Assembly (NCBI GenBank): GCA_945952225.1
Contig: CAMFHP010000013.1
Coordinates: 35,576-99,575 of the forward strand
DNA from: an uncultured Myxococcaceae bacterium
GTDB lineage: Bacteria > Myxococcota_A > Polyangia > Polyangiales > Ga0077539
Direction: 5' to 3'
Length of the DNA stretch: 64,000 bases
The number at the start of each line of letters is the position of its first letter. The first letter of the stretch is position 1. The position numbers and the translations under genes were made by a program. The notes beneath the pieces are model-generated. The model was not told the origin of the DNA and ran no database searches. It was given only the letters and a program-made list of their open reading frames with translations. Shown piece by piece: positions 1 through 7,670 of the stretch.

Positions 1-516
1 GCGGGTGACAACGCGGCCCTCGGGCTCGCGTTCGATCGGTACCACCGCGACGTCTACAACGTGCTCGCGCGGCTCCGCGGGTCGCGCGACGACCTCGACG
101 ACCTCGTGCAGACGACCTTTCTCACGCTGCCCGTCGCGGCCGCGCGCTACGACGCGCGGGGAACACCGCGGGCCTTCGTGCTCGGCGTCGCGGTGCAGGT
201 CGCGCGTCAGTCACGGCGACGGCTCTTTCGTCGCTTCACGCTCTGGCTCGCGCGCGAGCACGACGTCGACCTCCCCGAATCGACGCCCGACCCCGAGGAG
301 CACCTGCTCGAACGCGAGCGTCTCGCGCGCCTCGAAGGAGCCATCGCGAAGCTCCCCGAGGCACAGCGCGAGACCTTCGTGCTCGTCGAGGTCGAGGGAC
401 TCAAGGGCGAAGAGGCCGCGCGCATCCTCGACGTGCCGGTGAACACCGTGTGGACGCGCCTCCATCACGCGCGCCTCTCGCTGCGTACCGCGCTGCGCCC
501 GCGGGGGGAGTCATGA
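1..516 (+). CDS. ECF-type RNA polymerase sigma factor (5' end outside window)
   Basis: The reading frame is open from the first base, so the start lies upstream. The first readable residues (AFDRYHRDVYNVLARLRGS) followed by DDLDDLVQTTFL look like sigma-70 region 2. The C-terminal half (KLPEAQRETFVLVEVEGL, then GEEAARILDVPVNTVWTRLHHAR) is a typical sigma-70 region 4 helix-turn-helix that reads the -35 element. This fits an extracytoplasmic-function sigma factor, which redirects RNA polymerase to a small regulon. The stop codon overlaps the ATG of the next gene, a zinc-finger/FecR protein, which is the usual anti-sigma arrangement. The linker between regions 2 and 4 is rich in Arg (RQSRRRLFRRF). 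The family is secure; the regulon is unknown. Confidence 0.88.
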   Translation, partial: AGDNAALGLAFDRYHRDVYNVLARLRGSRDDLDDLVQTTFLTLPVAAARYDARGTPRAFVLGVAVQVARQSRRRLFRRFTLWLAREHDVDLPESTPDPEEHLLERERLARLEGAIAKLPEAQRETFVLVEVEGLKGEEAARILDVPVNTVWTRLHHARLSLRTALRPRGES

Positions 517-1682
517 ACCGCTGCGTGCGCGAGGCCGAGCTCGAAGCGGCCCTCGACGGTCGCCTCGACGCTGACACCACGCGCGGTGTGTTCACCCACG
601 CGAAGGGCTGTCTGCGATGCCGCGAGGCGAAGGCCGAACTCGAACTGCTCCGCGCGTCGGTGCGGCAGCTCGATGCGACGCCCAACGACACGATGCGACT
701 GCGGCGCGTGCGGGCCTCGATCATGACCCGCGCGCTCGTGGGCGGTGACGCTTCGCCGCGCCGCTCCACCAGGTCGATGCTCGCGGTGGCCGCGACCCTC
801 GCGGTGGTGCTCGGTGGCGCATGGAGCGTGCGACGGTTCACCGCCCGCACCGCCCCGTCGACGGTGTCCGCAGCGTCGGAAGATCCGCGGCGCATCGACC
901 TGCGCGGCGTGGGGAGCCTCTGGCCCGCCGACGACGCGCGCGTGCTCGTGCGCTCCGTGGGCGTCGACACGCGCATCGAGCTGTCGCAGGGCGAGGTGAC
1001 CTTTCAGGTGAACCATCGCGGTCCGGGCGAGCGCTTCGTGGTGCACCTCGACGACGCCGAGGTCGAGGTGCATGGCACGCGCTTCACCGTGGTGGCCGAC
1101 CGCGGACACCTCCGTCGTGTGCAGGTGCTCGAAGGCATCGTCGCCGTGCGGCACACGCGCGATGCGGAACGCATGCTCGCGGCGGGGGCACATCTCATCC
1201 TGCCGCTGCGCGTCGCCGCGGCGCCCGATGCGTCGCCCGTTGAAACGAACCCCGTCGACGGGGATGTGCCCGCGGCCGTGGCGGCGCGTCCGTCGGCGCC
1301 GGACCCGGGCGTGTGGTTCCGCGCGGGGTCGCTGGCCTATGCGCGCGGTGACCACGGCACCGTCGACCGCGAGCTCGCGCGCTTTCTCGCGGCCTCGTCG
1401 CGCGGTGATGCGCGCCGTGAAGACGCGCGCTACCTCCGCGGGTTGTCGCTGCGCGCGCTCGGGCGCACCGAGGGTGTGCAGCGCGAGGCCGAGGCGTACG
1501 CGAGGGAGTTTCCCCAGGGCGCGCGTCGACCCGAGGTGGTGCTCACCGTGGTGACGGCGCTGGCCGCGGCGGGCCGTTGTGACGAGGCCCGCGCGGCGGT
1601 TCGCACGATGCCCGCCGACGCGCCCGCGCGGCTCCAGCGCGCGTTGGAGCGGGCCGCGCAGTGCACCGTCCCGACGCCCTGA
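513..1682 (+). CDS. Zinc-finger FecR-domain anti-sigma-like membrane protein with C-terminal TPR-like region
   Basis: This 389-residue protein starts at an ATG that overlaps the sigma factor stop, giving ATGA coupling; an upstream in-frame start at 450 would sit deep in the sigma gene. Near the N-terminus His29, Cys33 and Cys36 form the H-x3-C-x2-C pattern of zinc-binding anti-sigma (ZAS) domains. One membrane segment follows at about residues 85-105, then a FecR-like domain at about 130-215 (TRIELSQGEVTFQV, VHGTRFTVVADRG). The C-terminal 100 residues are helical and look like tetratricopeptide repeats (AGSLAYARGDHGTVDRELA). The inferred role is to hold the neighbouring sigma factor at the membrane until an envelope signal arrives. 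The combination of ZAS, FecR and TPR is typical of large delta-proteobacterial genomes. Confidence 0.82.
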   Translation: MNRCVREAELEAALDGRLDADTTRGVFTHAKGCLRCREAKAELELLRASVRQLDATPNDTMRLRRVRASIMTRALVGGDASPRRSTRSMLAVAATLAVVLGGAWSVRRFTARTAPSTVSAASEDPRRIDLRGVGSLWPADDARVLVRSVGVDTRIELSQGEVTFQVNHRGPGERFVVHLDDAEVEVHGTRFTVVADRGHLRRVQVLEGIVAVRHTRDAERMLAAGAHLILPLRVAAAPDASPVETNPVDGDVPAAVAARPSAPDPGVWFRAGSLAYARGDHGTVDRELARFLAASSRGDARREDARYLRGLSLRALGRTEGVQREAEAYAREFPQGARRPEVVLTVVTALAAAGRCDEARAAVRTMPADAPARLQRALERAAQCTVPTP

Positions 1683-2096
1683 TCAGCGCGGGTCGGCGAG
1701 ACGAAGGCCCTCGGCATCGAGCTGCGCGCGCACCTCGGCCTCGGCCTGGATCCAGTCTTCGAAGGGGCTCCCGTTGCGGAACCCGCGCGCGTTCGCGCGA
1801 CGCCACGCGGCACGGCGCACACGCAGTTCGAAGGCCTCGCGGGTGATTTCGGGCGCGCGCGCTGCGACCTCTTCGACCGCAGGCACGGTCTCGACGGCGA
1901 CGCTCTCGACGGCGACGGTCTCGACGGCGATGGTCTCGACGACGGCGGGCGGGGTGAGGGCGACGACCTCGGCGACGGTCTCCATCGCGGGCACCTCGCT
2001 CGCGGGGAGCTTCGTCTTCGTGCTGGTGGTCTTGCGGGCGCGCGGCGTCTTCGCGGGCGCGGCCTTGGTCTTCGTGGCGGTGGTCTTGCGGGTCAT
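1683..2096 (-). CDS. DUF2934-like small protein with Lys/Ala/Thr-rich histone-H1-like N-terminus
   Basis: 137 residues from the ATG at 2096; the longer frame to 2216 adds only Arg-rich translation with no family signal. The first 40 residues are rich in Lys, Thr, Ala and Pro (KTTATKTKAAPAKTPRARKT), like histone H1 or AlgP-type tails. A Val-Glu-Thr tandem stretch (VETVAVESVAVETV) follows. The C-terminal 45 residues, ITREAFELRVRRAAWRRANA then GSPFEDWIQAEAEVRAQL, match the pattern of the DUF2934 family (a short helical domain ending in EDW.xAE). The function is not known; DNA binding by the basic tail is only an inference. It is convergent with the FecR gene, with no spacer. Confidence 0.65.
   Translation of the reverse strand: MTRKTTATKTKAAPAKTPRARKTTSTKTKLPASEVPAMETVAEVVALTPPAVVETIAVETVAVESVAVETVPAVEEVAARAPEITREAFELRVRRAAWRRANARGFRNGSPFEDWIQAEAEVRAQLDAEGLRLADPR
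1885..1943. repeat. Degenerate 15-bp tandem repeat inside the DUF2934-like gene
   Basis: Units close to CTCGACGGCGACGGT recur about four times with single-base changes. They encode the repeating VETVAVE segment between the basic tail and the DUF2934 domain on the minus strand. It is a low-complexity linker likely to vary in copy number between strains. Confidence 0.6.
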
Positions 2097-2305
2097 GGCG
2101 GTGGTTGCCCGTGGCACGGGACTGCCGCGAGGGGAACGCGCGTGTTGGCGCGCGACCCGAGTGTCGACGCGCCGTTGTCGCTGCGCCCTCTCGCGCGATG
2201 CGTCACGAAGAACCACAGACGAGAGCTCCAGTCAAAGGCGTTCGCGTGACGCCACGGGGTTCGCGGCCGTTGACGCGCGCCGTTCGGCTGCGCTCCGATG
2301 CGCCG

Positions 2306-2866
2306 ATGGCGCCGATCAAAGACCGCTTCTGCTCGTTCTGCGGCACGGCCTACGCCGAGCCGCTCGTGTACCCGCGCGTGTGCGTGAACCCCGCGTGCGG
2401 CATCACCGCGTGGTCGAACCCGATCCCCGTGTGCGTGGTGCTCCTGCCCGTGCGTGACGGCGCGCGCAGGGGCCTCCTCGCGCTACGTCGCGGCATCGAG
2501 CCGGGCCGCGGACGCCTCGGGCTCCCCGGCGGATTTCTCGAAGACCACGAGCGCTGGCAGCAGGGTGGCGCCCGCGAGGTGCGCGAAGAGGTCGGCATCG
2601 AGCTCGACCCCGACACGCTCGAACCCTTCGGATACGCGAGCAGCGCGCCGCGCCCCAACCGCGTGCTGCTCTTCATGACGGCGCCGCCCGTCGACCTCGC
2701 GTCACTCCCGCCCTTCGAGGCCAACCACGAGACCCTCGAACGCGGGGTGATCTGGGGCCCCGAAGGGCTCGATGCGGCCTTCGCGTTCTCGCTCCACGTC
2801 GAGGCCGCGCGCCGCTGGTTCGCCGCGCACTCCATCACCGGAGACCACGCGTTCTCCGTCGGCTGA
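2306..2866 (+). CDS. NUDIX hydrolase with N-terminal zinc ribbon
   Basis: 186 residues from the ATG at 2306; the reading frame extends to 2105 but that part has no conserved features. An N-terminal zinc ribbon is formed by Cys9, Cys12, Cys26 and Cys31. The NUDIX box runs from Gly76 to about residue 98 and matches Gx5Ex7REUxEExGU: Gly76, Glu82, REVREE at 90-95, then VGI. NUDIX proteins cleave nucleoside diphosphates linked to another group; zinc-ribbon versions resemble NudC/YfcD-like or ADP-ribose-type hydrolases. The exact substrate cannot be told. It diverges from the DUF2934-like gene across about 209 bases, where its promoter must lie. Confidence 0.87.
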   Translation: MAPIKDRFCSFCGTAYAEPLVYPRVCVNPACGITAWSNPIPVCVVLLPVRDGARRGLLALRRGIEPGRGRLGLPGGFLEDHERWQQGGAREVREEVGIELDPDTLEPFGYASSAPRPNRVLLFMTAPPVDLASLPPFEANHETLERGVIWGPEGLDAAFAFSLHVEAARRWFAAHSITGDHAFSVG

Positions 2867-2874
2867 ATCGCCGT

Positions 2875-4053
2875 TCAGTCGGCGGTGATCGCCGCCCAGT
2901 CGACCGTCGCGGGGAGGCGCCCTTCGGCCCGATCCGCGCGTCCGCCACCGCGTCCGCCGTGCGACGCCGTCGCGGCCTTGAGCCACGCGCCGCAATCGAA
3001 CGCGCTCCCGGCGCCGCGCGCGAGCATCACCTGGAGCCCCTCGGCCGAGCGTGACGCGAGCATCGCCACCGTGCCGGGCTGCGCGGTGATCTCGACCGCG
3101 AGCGCGCGCAGCGTGTCGACCGTCGCGTCGTCGAGCACACACGCCACGCGCTGCGATCCCGCGCGCTTCGCGTCGTCGAGGAGCGCACGCGCGTAGAGCG
3201 TCGCCCACTGCGCGCGGGCCACACCGAGGGCGTCGCGGGTCGCGGTGAGCTCGGCACGGAGCCGCTCGACGCCATGGTGCACGTCGAGGGGACCGCACGA
3301 GAATCCGCGCGCCAGATCGACGAGCGACTTCGACCGCGCCCCGAGCTCGCGCTGCGCCACGCGCCCGGCGAGAAAGGTCACGCGCATCTTGCCCTTGTAG
3401 CGTTCGAGGCCGGTGATGGTGACGAGCCCCACCTGCGACGAGCGCGTGCAGTGCGTGCCGCCGCACGGAGACACGTCGAAGCCGCCCACGTCGACCACGC
3501 GGATGTTCTCCGTCACCTTCGGCGCCCTGCGCAGCGGCAGCGTCGCGAGCTCGTCGGGCGTCGGAAAATATTGGCGCACCGTCACGTCGTCTTCGATCAC
3601 GCGGTTCACGAGGTCTTCGGCGCGCGCGACGGCGGCCTCGTCGAGCGACGCGAGGTGCACGTCGATGGTGCACGCCGTGGCGCCGAGGCGCGACGACACG
3701 GTCTCGGCGCGGGCCTCGTCGAGCAGCGCGCGAGAGAGCATGTGCTGCCCCGTGTGCAGCGCCATGTGGAGCCGTCGGCGCGTGCGTTCGATGGCGCCGT
3801 GCACCGTCGCGCCCACGGGTGGCGCCTCGCCGTCGACGAGGTGGTGCACCACGCCCGCGTCGTCGACCTGCACGTCGAGCACGGGGCGTCCGTCGAGGGT
3901 GCCCTCGTCGCCGAGCTGTCCGCCCGATTCGGGATAGAACGCCGTGCGGTCGAGCACCACCGAGGGGCGGTCGCCGAAGCGCGCGTGCGCCACCACCGCG
4001 GCGTCGAAGGTCAGGAGCAGCGGGTCGTCGTAGTGGAGGCGCGCGGTGCTCAT
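2875..4053 (-). CDS. AlaX-type alanyl-tRNA editing protein with DHHA1-like C-terminus
   Basis: 392 residues from the ATG at 4053. It is a stand-alone relative of the AlaRS editing domain, which in the cytoplasm hydrolyses Ser or Gly wrongly attached to tRNA-Ala. The zinc site is visible: His100 and His104 in LHTGQHMLS, and Cys197 and His201 in CGGTHC. The N-terminal segment has the family's TAFYPESGGQLGDEG. The C-terminal 150 residues look like the DHHA1 domain, with a Gly-rich loop near the end (SHGGRGGGRADRAEG), so this is the long AlaX form. The frame continues upstream to 4887 but that part is antisense to the next gene. It ends 8 bases after the convergent NUDIX gene. Confidence 0.9.
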   Translation of the reverse strand: MSTARLHYDDPLLLTFDAAVVAHARFGDRPSVVLDRTAFYPESGGQLGDEGTLDGRPVLDVQVDDAGVVHHLVDGEAPPVGATVHGAIERTRRRLHMALHTGQHMLSRALLDEARAETVSSRLGATACTIDVHLASLDEAAVARAEDLVNRVIEDDVTVRQYFPTPDELATLPLRRAPKVTENIRVVDVGGFDVSPCGGTHCTRSSQVGLVTITGLERYKGKMRVTFLAGRVAQRELGARSKSLVDLARGFSCGPLDVHHGVERLRAELTATRDALGVARAQWATLYARALLDDAKRAGSQRVACVLDDATVDTLRALAVEITAQPGTVAMLASRSAEGLQVMLARGAGSAFDCGAWLKAATASHGGRGGGRADRAEGRLPATVDWAAITAD

Positions 4054-4110
4054 CGCGAGCGGTCTACACCACCCGACGCGCGACATGAAGATGTATAGTC
4101 CGCGGCCCTT

Positions 4111-4977
4111 ATGGAAAGGCCGTTGCGAGTTCTGTTCGTCGCGTCGGAGTGCGCCCCCTTCGCCCGCGAGGGCGCGCTCGGAGACGTCGTCGGCGCGCTC
4201 CCCGCTGCGCTGCGCGCGCAGGGCGTCGACGCGCGTGTGGTGATCCCGCGCTACGGGTGGATCTCGCCCGTCGCCACCGACGGAATGTCGAAGCACCTCG
4301 CGCCCCTCGCGGTTCCCCTCGGCGACGCCGAGGCGTGGTGCGCGGTGTACGAAGCCACGGTGCCGGGCTCCGACGTGCCCGTGTACATGCTCGACCACGA
4401 GGTGCTCTTCGACCGTCCGTACCTCTACGATCCGCCCGGCGGCACGGCGCACGACAACCTCGCGCGCTTCGCGTTTCTTTCGCGCGGGGCCATGCAGCTC
4501 GCGAAGCACCTCGGGTGGGTGCCCGACGTGATGCACGCCCACGACTGGCCCACGGCGCTCGTGCCCGTGTATCTCGCCACGCTCGAAGGCGGCGCGATGT
4601 TCCGTCGTACCGCGAGCGTGCTGTCGGTCTACGACGTGCGGGCGCAGGGGCGCTTCTCGCGCGAGGAGTTCCGCGTCACGCAGCTCGGCGACGAGCTTCT
4701 GCACCCCGACGTGATGGAAGACTACGGCCTCGCCAACGTGCTGAAGGGCGGCCTCGTGCACGCGAACCGCATCGTGACGCGCACCCTCGACGAGGCCGAG
4801 GCGCTGCGCGACGACGACGGCGGCGGCGGTCTCGAAGGCGTCGTGCGCGCGCGTGGTGATCACCTCGTGGGGGTGTTGAGCGGACACGAGAACCCGTCGC
4901 AGTGGTCGCTCCTCGCCGAGCGCCTCGTGGGCATCTACCGCGCGGCGATGCGCGATCGACGCGGGGGCGAGCGGTGA
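4111..4977 (+). CDS. Starch/glycogen synthase N-terminal-domain protein lacking the C-terminal GT-B domain
   Basis: 288 residues against about 480 for GlgA. The N-terminal GT5 domain is clear: RVLFVASECAPFA, DVVGALPAALRAQGVDARVVIPRYG, GWVPDVMHAHDWPTALVPVYL and NVLKGGLVHANRIVT. The ADP-glucose-binding K-x-G-G motif near residue 15-20 of GlgA is replaced here by REGALGDV, so Lys and one Gly are lost. After GDHLVGVLSGHENPSQW, the sequence skips the whole nucleotide-sugar domain and ends with a helix (LLAERLVGIYRAAMRD) resembling the last GlgA helix, which packs on the N-domain. It is therefore probably not a working synthase; a glucan-binding or regulatory role is inference. Its stop overlaps the GTG of the next gene. 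Confidence 0.8.
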   Translation: MERPLRVLFVASECAPFAREGALGDVVGALPAALRAQGVDARVVIPRYGWISPVATDGMSKHLAPLAVPLGDAEAWCAVYEATVPGSDVPVYMLDHEVLFDRPYLYDPPGGTAHDNLARFAFLSRGAMQLAKHLGWVPDVMHAHDWPTALVPVYLATLEGGAMFRRTASVLSVYDVRAQGRFSREEFRVTQLGDELLHPDVMEDYGLANVLKGGLVHANRIVTRTLDEAEALRDDDGGGGLEGVVRARGDHLVGVLSGHENPSQWSLLAERLVGIYRAAMRDRRGGER

Positions 4978-5315
4978 GCGAACGCGACGAGTCGTGGCGG
5001 CTCATCGCGGTGCTCCAGAGCACGGTGTTTCTGCCGCCGGGGCTCGGCGTGCGGCTCTATCACGCCGCGGTGAATCTTCTCCGCACCGATGCCGACGTGG
5101 AGAACCTCACGGACCCCGAGCTCGCCTACGGGCAGGTGCGGAGCCTTCGCCGTGAGCTGCTCCTCGGCACCTTCGGTGGACCGGGCTTCGAAGCGGACAT
5201 CGACACGCCCCGCGGCCGCGGCACGGTGAGGTTCATCGTCACGCGCGAGGGCGTCGAGCTCGCCGAGCAGCAGCGCGAACGGCGCGCCGCGCACGAACGA
5301 AAACACTGGAACTGA
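4974..5315 (+). CDS. Small hypothetical protein coupled to the GlgA-like gene
   Basis: 113 residues from a GTG that overlaps the preceding stop (GTGA), which indicates translational coupling and fixes the start better than the upstream ATG at 4902. I do not recognise the family. It has no signal peptide or membrane segment. An N-terminal hydrophobic stretch (WRLIAVLQSTVFLPPGLGVRLYHAAVNLL) is followed by a mixed region with two beta-like strands (FEADIDTPRGRGTVRFIVTREG) and a charged C-terminal helix (ELAEQQRERRAAHERK). The coupling suggests that it works with the glycogen-synthase-like protein, possibly as a binding partner. Confidence 0.6.
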   Translation: MSERDESWRLIAVLQSTVFLPPGLGVRLYHAAVNLLRTDADVENLTDPELAYGQVRSLRRELLLGTFGGPGFEADIDTPRGRGTVRFIVTREGVELAEQQRERRAAHERKHWN

Positions 5316-5322
5316 AGGCGTT

Positions 5323-6111
5323 TCAGCGCGCGCAGGGCGAGGGGAGCGCGCGGGCGAGGGCCGCGGCCCAGGCGTCGTGCGCGGCGGCGTTCGGGTGCAG
5401 TCCGTCGCGCGCCAGGAGCCCGTCGTGGGCCTGCTGCTCCATGAGCGGAAAGAGGTCGACGTAGCGCGCGCCGCGGGCCTCGGCTTCGGCGCGCAGCGCG
5501 GCGTTGTAGTTCACGATCTGCGTGTGGATCTCGTCGGGCGATCCGAACGCGCTCGCTGCGGGCGACTTCGACCAGTCGGGCTGCGGAATCGCCACGACCT
5601 TCGAAGCGGCCACGCCCGCGCGTGCGAGCGCGTCGAAGATGGCCGCGACCTGCGCGCGGTACTCGTCGGCGAAGCGTCCGCGCACGAGGTCGTTGGCGCC
5701 GATCGCGAGGGTCACGTGCGTCGGTGCGAAGGGCCGCGCGTGGGCGAGCTCGCGGTCGAGAAGGTCCTGCGTGGTGAAGCCGTTGACCGCGGGGTTGCGC
5801 AGCGCGACCTCGCAGCGCCCCTCGCGCCATCGGGCCGCGAGCCGTGCGGGAAAGGCCGCGTCGGGCGCGCTCCCGGTGCCGATCGTGAACGAGTCGCCGA
5901 GGGCGAGCAGGCGCACGGGCGCCGCGCGTTCTGCTGCGGTCTGCGCGGTGCTGTTCGAAGCGCCCGCGGGCGTCGAGGGCGCGGTGGTTTCGTACGTGGT
6001 GGCGGTCTCGGGCGCGGGGGCTGCGGTTGCGGGCGGAGCCGACGTGGTGGTGCCGCAGTGGGCGCCGAGGGCGGCGAGGAGCGTGACAGCGAGGAGGTGC
6101 GCGCGGAGCAT
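5323..6111 (-). CDS. SGNH/GDSL-type hydrolase lipoprotein
   Basis: 262 residues from the ATG at 6111, chosen because it begins a signal peptide ending in a lipobox (LAALGAHC, Cys at about 19). A Thr/Ala/Pro-rich linker of about 60 residues precedes the catalytic domain. The four family blocks are present: GDSFTIGTG (nucleophile Ser), NPAVNGFTTQDL (Gly), IGANDLVRG (Asn) and DGLHPN (Asp-His). Such enzymes are esterases or carbohydrate O-deacetylases; the sequence does not say which. Location is inferred to be the outer or inner membrane, facing the periplasm or surface. It is convergent with the preceding small gene. Confidence 0.88.
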   Translation of the reverse strand: MLRAHLLAVTLLAALGAHCGTTTSAPPATAAPAPETATTYETTAPSTPAGASNSTAQTAAERAAPVRLLALGDSFTIGTGSAPDAAFPARLAARWREGRCEVALRNPAVNGFTTQDLLDRELAHARPFAPTHVTLAIGANDLVRGRFADEYRAQVAAIFDALARAGVAASKVVAIPQPDWSKSPAASAFGSPDEIHTQIVNYNAALRAEAEARGARYVDLFPLMEQQAHDGLLARDGLHPNAAAHDAWAAALARALPSPCAR

Positions 6112-6300
6112 CGTAGCGTCGGGGTACGTTGCGTGGGCCCGCGCGGATGTTCGGTCAACGCGTACGAGTGTTCCGTCGACCGTGCGGACGGAGCTCCGCG
6201 AATCGCCGTCGGACACGGCCCGCGCGCTTCACAGACCGCCAACCCGCGGTGATACCGTGACCCTCAAGGAGTACCGTCGGGCCGCCGTTCTCGCGTCTCG

Positions 6301-7632
6301 ATGAAAGCCCACGCGATGGAGCTCAAGGCCAGCCGCCACGCCCTCTCGACCGCCATCGGGATGGGCCTCGTTCTCGGGGCGATCACCGCCGTGGCGCAGA
6401 CCCGCGCGCCGGCCATCCAGGCCGCCGTGGCGCACACCCCGCCCGAACAGATGGCCGCCCAGGCCTCGCACCCCACCGCGACCGATGCGTCGACCGCGGC
6501 GCTCACGGTTGCAGCGCCCACGGTCGCAGCGCCCACCCCTGCACCTGCGCAGCCCGACCCTGCACCGGTGCAGCCCGATGCGGCGGCCGTGCAGCCCGCG
6601 TCCGACGCGGCGGCCGATGGCGTGCGGCGCTTTCGTGGACGCGACGAAGACGACCTCCTGCGCGCGATGGCGACGCGGCCCGTGGTGCGGGTGATCGAGC
6701 GCTTCAACAGCAGCACGCTGGTGTTCCACTGCGACCTCGGCGACGGGTACGAGATGGCGTTCAAGCCCGCGCGGCAGGGCGAGCGCGACTGGTGGGTGCA
6801 CGAGCTCGCGGGCTACGAGCTCGCGCGGGCGCTGGGCTTCGACGGAAGGGTCCCGCCGGCCGTGTACCGACGCGTGCCGCTGCGTGCGCTCGACGGGTTT
6901 CTCCGCGACGCGAACCTCGAAGTGGAGCGCGACGGATCCGTGGAGGGCGCCGCCATCGTGTGGATGCCCGTACTGCGCCGCACGAACCTCCACACCGCGG
7001 AGTCGCGCGCCGAGTGGAACCCCTGGCTCGACCCGCGCACCGAGATTCCCGCGCAGCACCGCACGCGCGCGCTGCAGATCGCGTCGCTCATCACCTTCGA
7101 CTACCTGCAGGCCAACTTCGACCGCTGGAACTCTGCGAACGTCCCGCAGGACGAGCACGACGACCTGATCTTTCGCGACAACAACCGCGGCTGGTACATG
7201 CAGAACCTCCGGCTCACCGAGCGCGGCGGCATCGACGGCATCCGACGCATTCCCGCGAGCGTGCTGGCCGCGGTGCAGCGCACGACCGCCGACGTGCTCG
7301 CGCGACGCACGCTCCACGCGCCCTTTCGCGTGCTGAAGTCGAACCAGCTCCGCGAGTACGAGGTGCGCCGTCGCGCGCTCCTCGCCCGCGTCGACGAGGC
7401 CGTGCGCGAGTACGGTCGCGAGCGCGTGGTGCTCGACGACAGCGACCGCCCCATCGCGCGCGTCTTCGCCGACAGTGCGGCCCCCGTCACGCCCGTCGAA
7501 TCCTCTCCCGCTGCGCCCGCGAGCGAGCGACGCCACCGCCGCCATCACCGCCACGACGACGCCGCCGAACCCTCGGGCGAGCGTCATCACCGTCGTCACC
7601 GCCGCCATCACCACGACGACGACGCGCGCTGA
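6301..7632 (+). CDS. Exported Fam20-like (secretory-pathway type) protein kinase candidate
   Basis: 443 residues. A signal-peptide-like segment at about 12-33 (ALSTAIGMGLVLGAITAVAQ) is followed by an Ala/Pro/Gln linker to about 110. Residues 130-400 carry the order of motifs seen in animal Fam20 kinases: EMAFKPARQ (Lys155, ATP-binding Lys), a helix with Glu168 or Glu173 (WWVHELAGYELARALGF), DGRVPPAVYR (Fam20 has FRRVPPVVGR), FDYLQANFDRW (Asp274, like the catalytic NMDRHH) and LIFRDNNRGW (Asp293, like the metal-binding LDN.RGF). The C-terminus is a His/Arg/Asp-rich tail, possibly metal-binding. The inferred role is phosphorylation of proteins or glycans outside the cytoplasm. HipA or CotH kinases are alternative relatives. 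The product ends 38 bases before the symporter. Confidence 0.68.
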   Translation: MKAHAMELKASRHALSTAIGMGLVLGAITAVAQTRAPAIQAAVAHTPPEQMAAQASHPTATDASTAALTVAAPTVAAPTPAPAQPDPAPVQPDAAAVQPASDAAADGVRRFRGRDEDDLLRAMATRPVVRVIERFNSSTLVFHCDLGDGYEMAFKPARQGERDWWVHELAGYELARALGFDGRVPPAVYRRVPLRALDGFLRDANLEVERDGSVEGAAIVWMPVLRRTNLHTAESRAEWNPWLDPRTEIPAQHRTRALQIASLITFDYLQANFDRWNSANVPQDEHDDLIFRDNNRGWYMQNLRLTERGGIDGIRRIPASVLAAVQRTTADVLARRTLHAPFRVLKSNQLREYEVRRRALLARVDEAVREYGRERVVLDDSDRPIARVFADSAAPVTPVESSPAAPASERRHRRHHRHDDAAEPSGERHHRRHRRHHHDDDAR

Positions 7633-7670
7633 TTGATCGCACGCGCAGCGCCCGTGTAGCGTCGCGCGCG

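Noticed and set aside
1683..2216. Longer minus-strand start at 2216 for the DUF2934-like gene
   Set aside because: The extra 40 residues are Arg-rich, with no conserved features; ATG at 2096 starts a normal basic tail.
2875..4887. 670-residue minus frame across the GlgA-like gene
   Set aside because: Antisense translation of 4111-4977; AlaX begins at 4053 with a proper motif order.
5312..5326. CTGAA/TTCAG hairpin after the small coupled gene
   Set aside because: Only 5 bp of weak stem; not convincing as a terminator.
6229..7614. Long minus-strand frame over the Fam20-like gene
   Set aside because: Val/Gly/Arg/His-rich shadow of a GC-rich gene; the plus frame has a signal peptide and kinase motifs.
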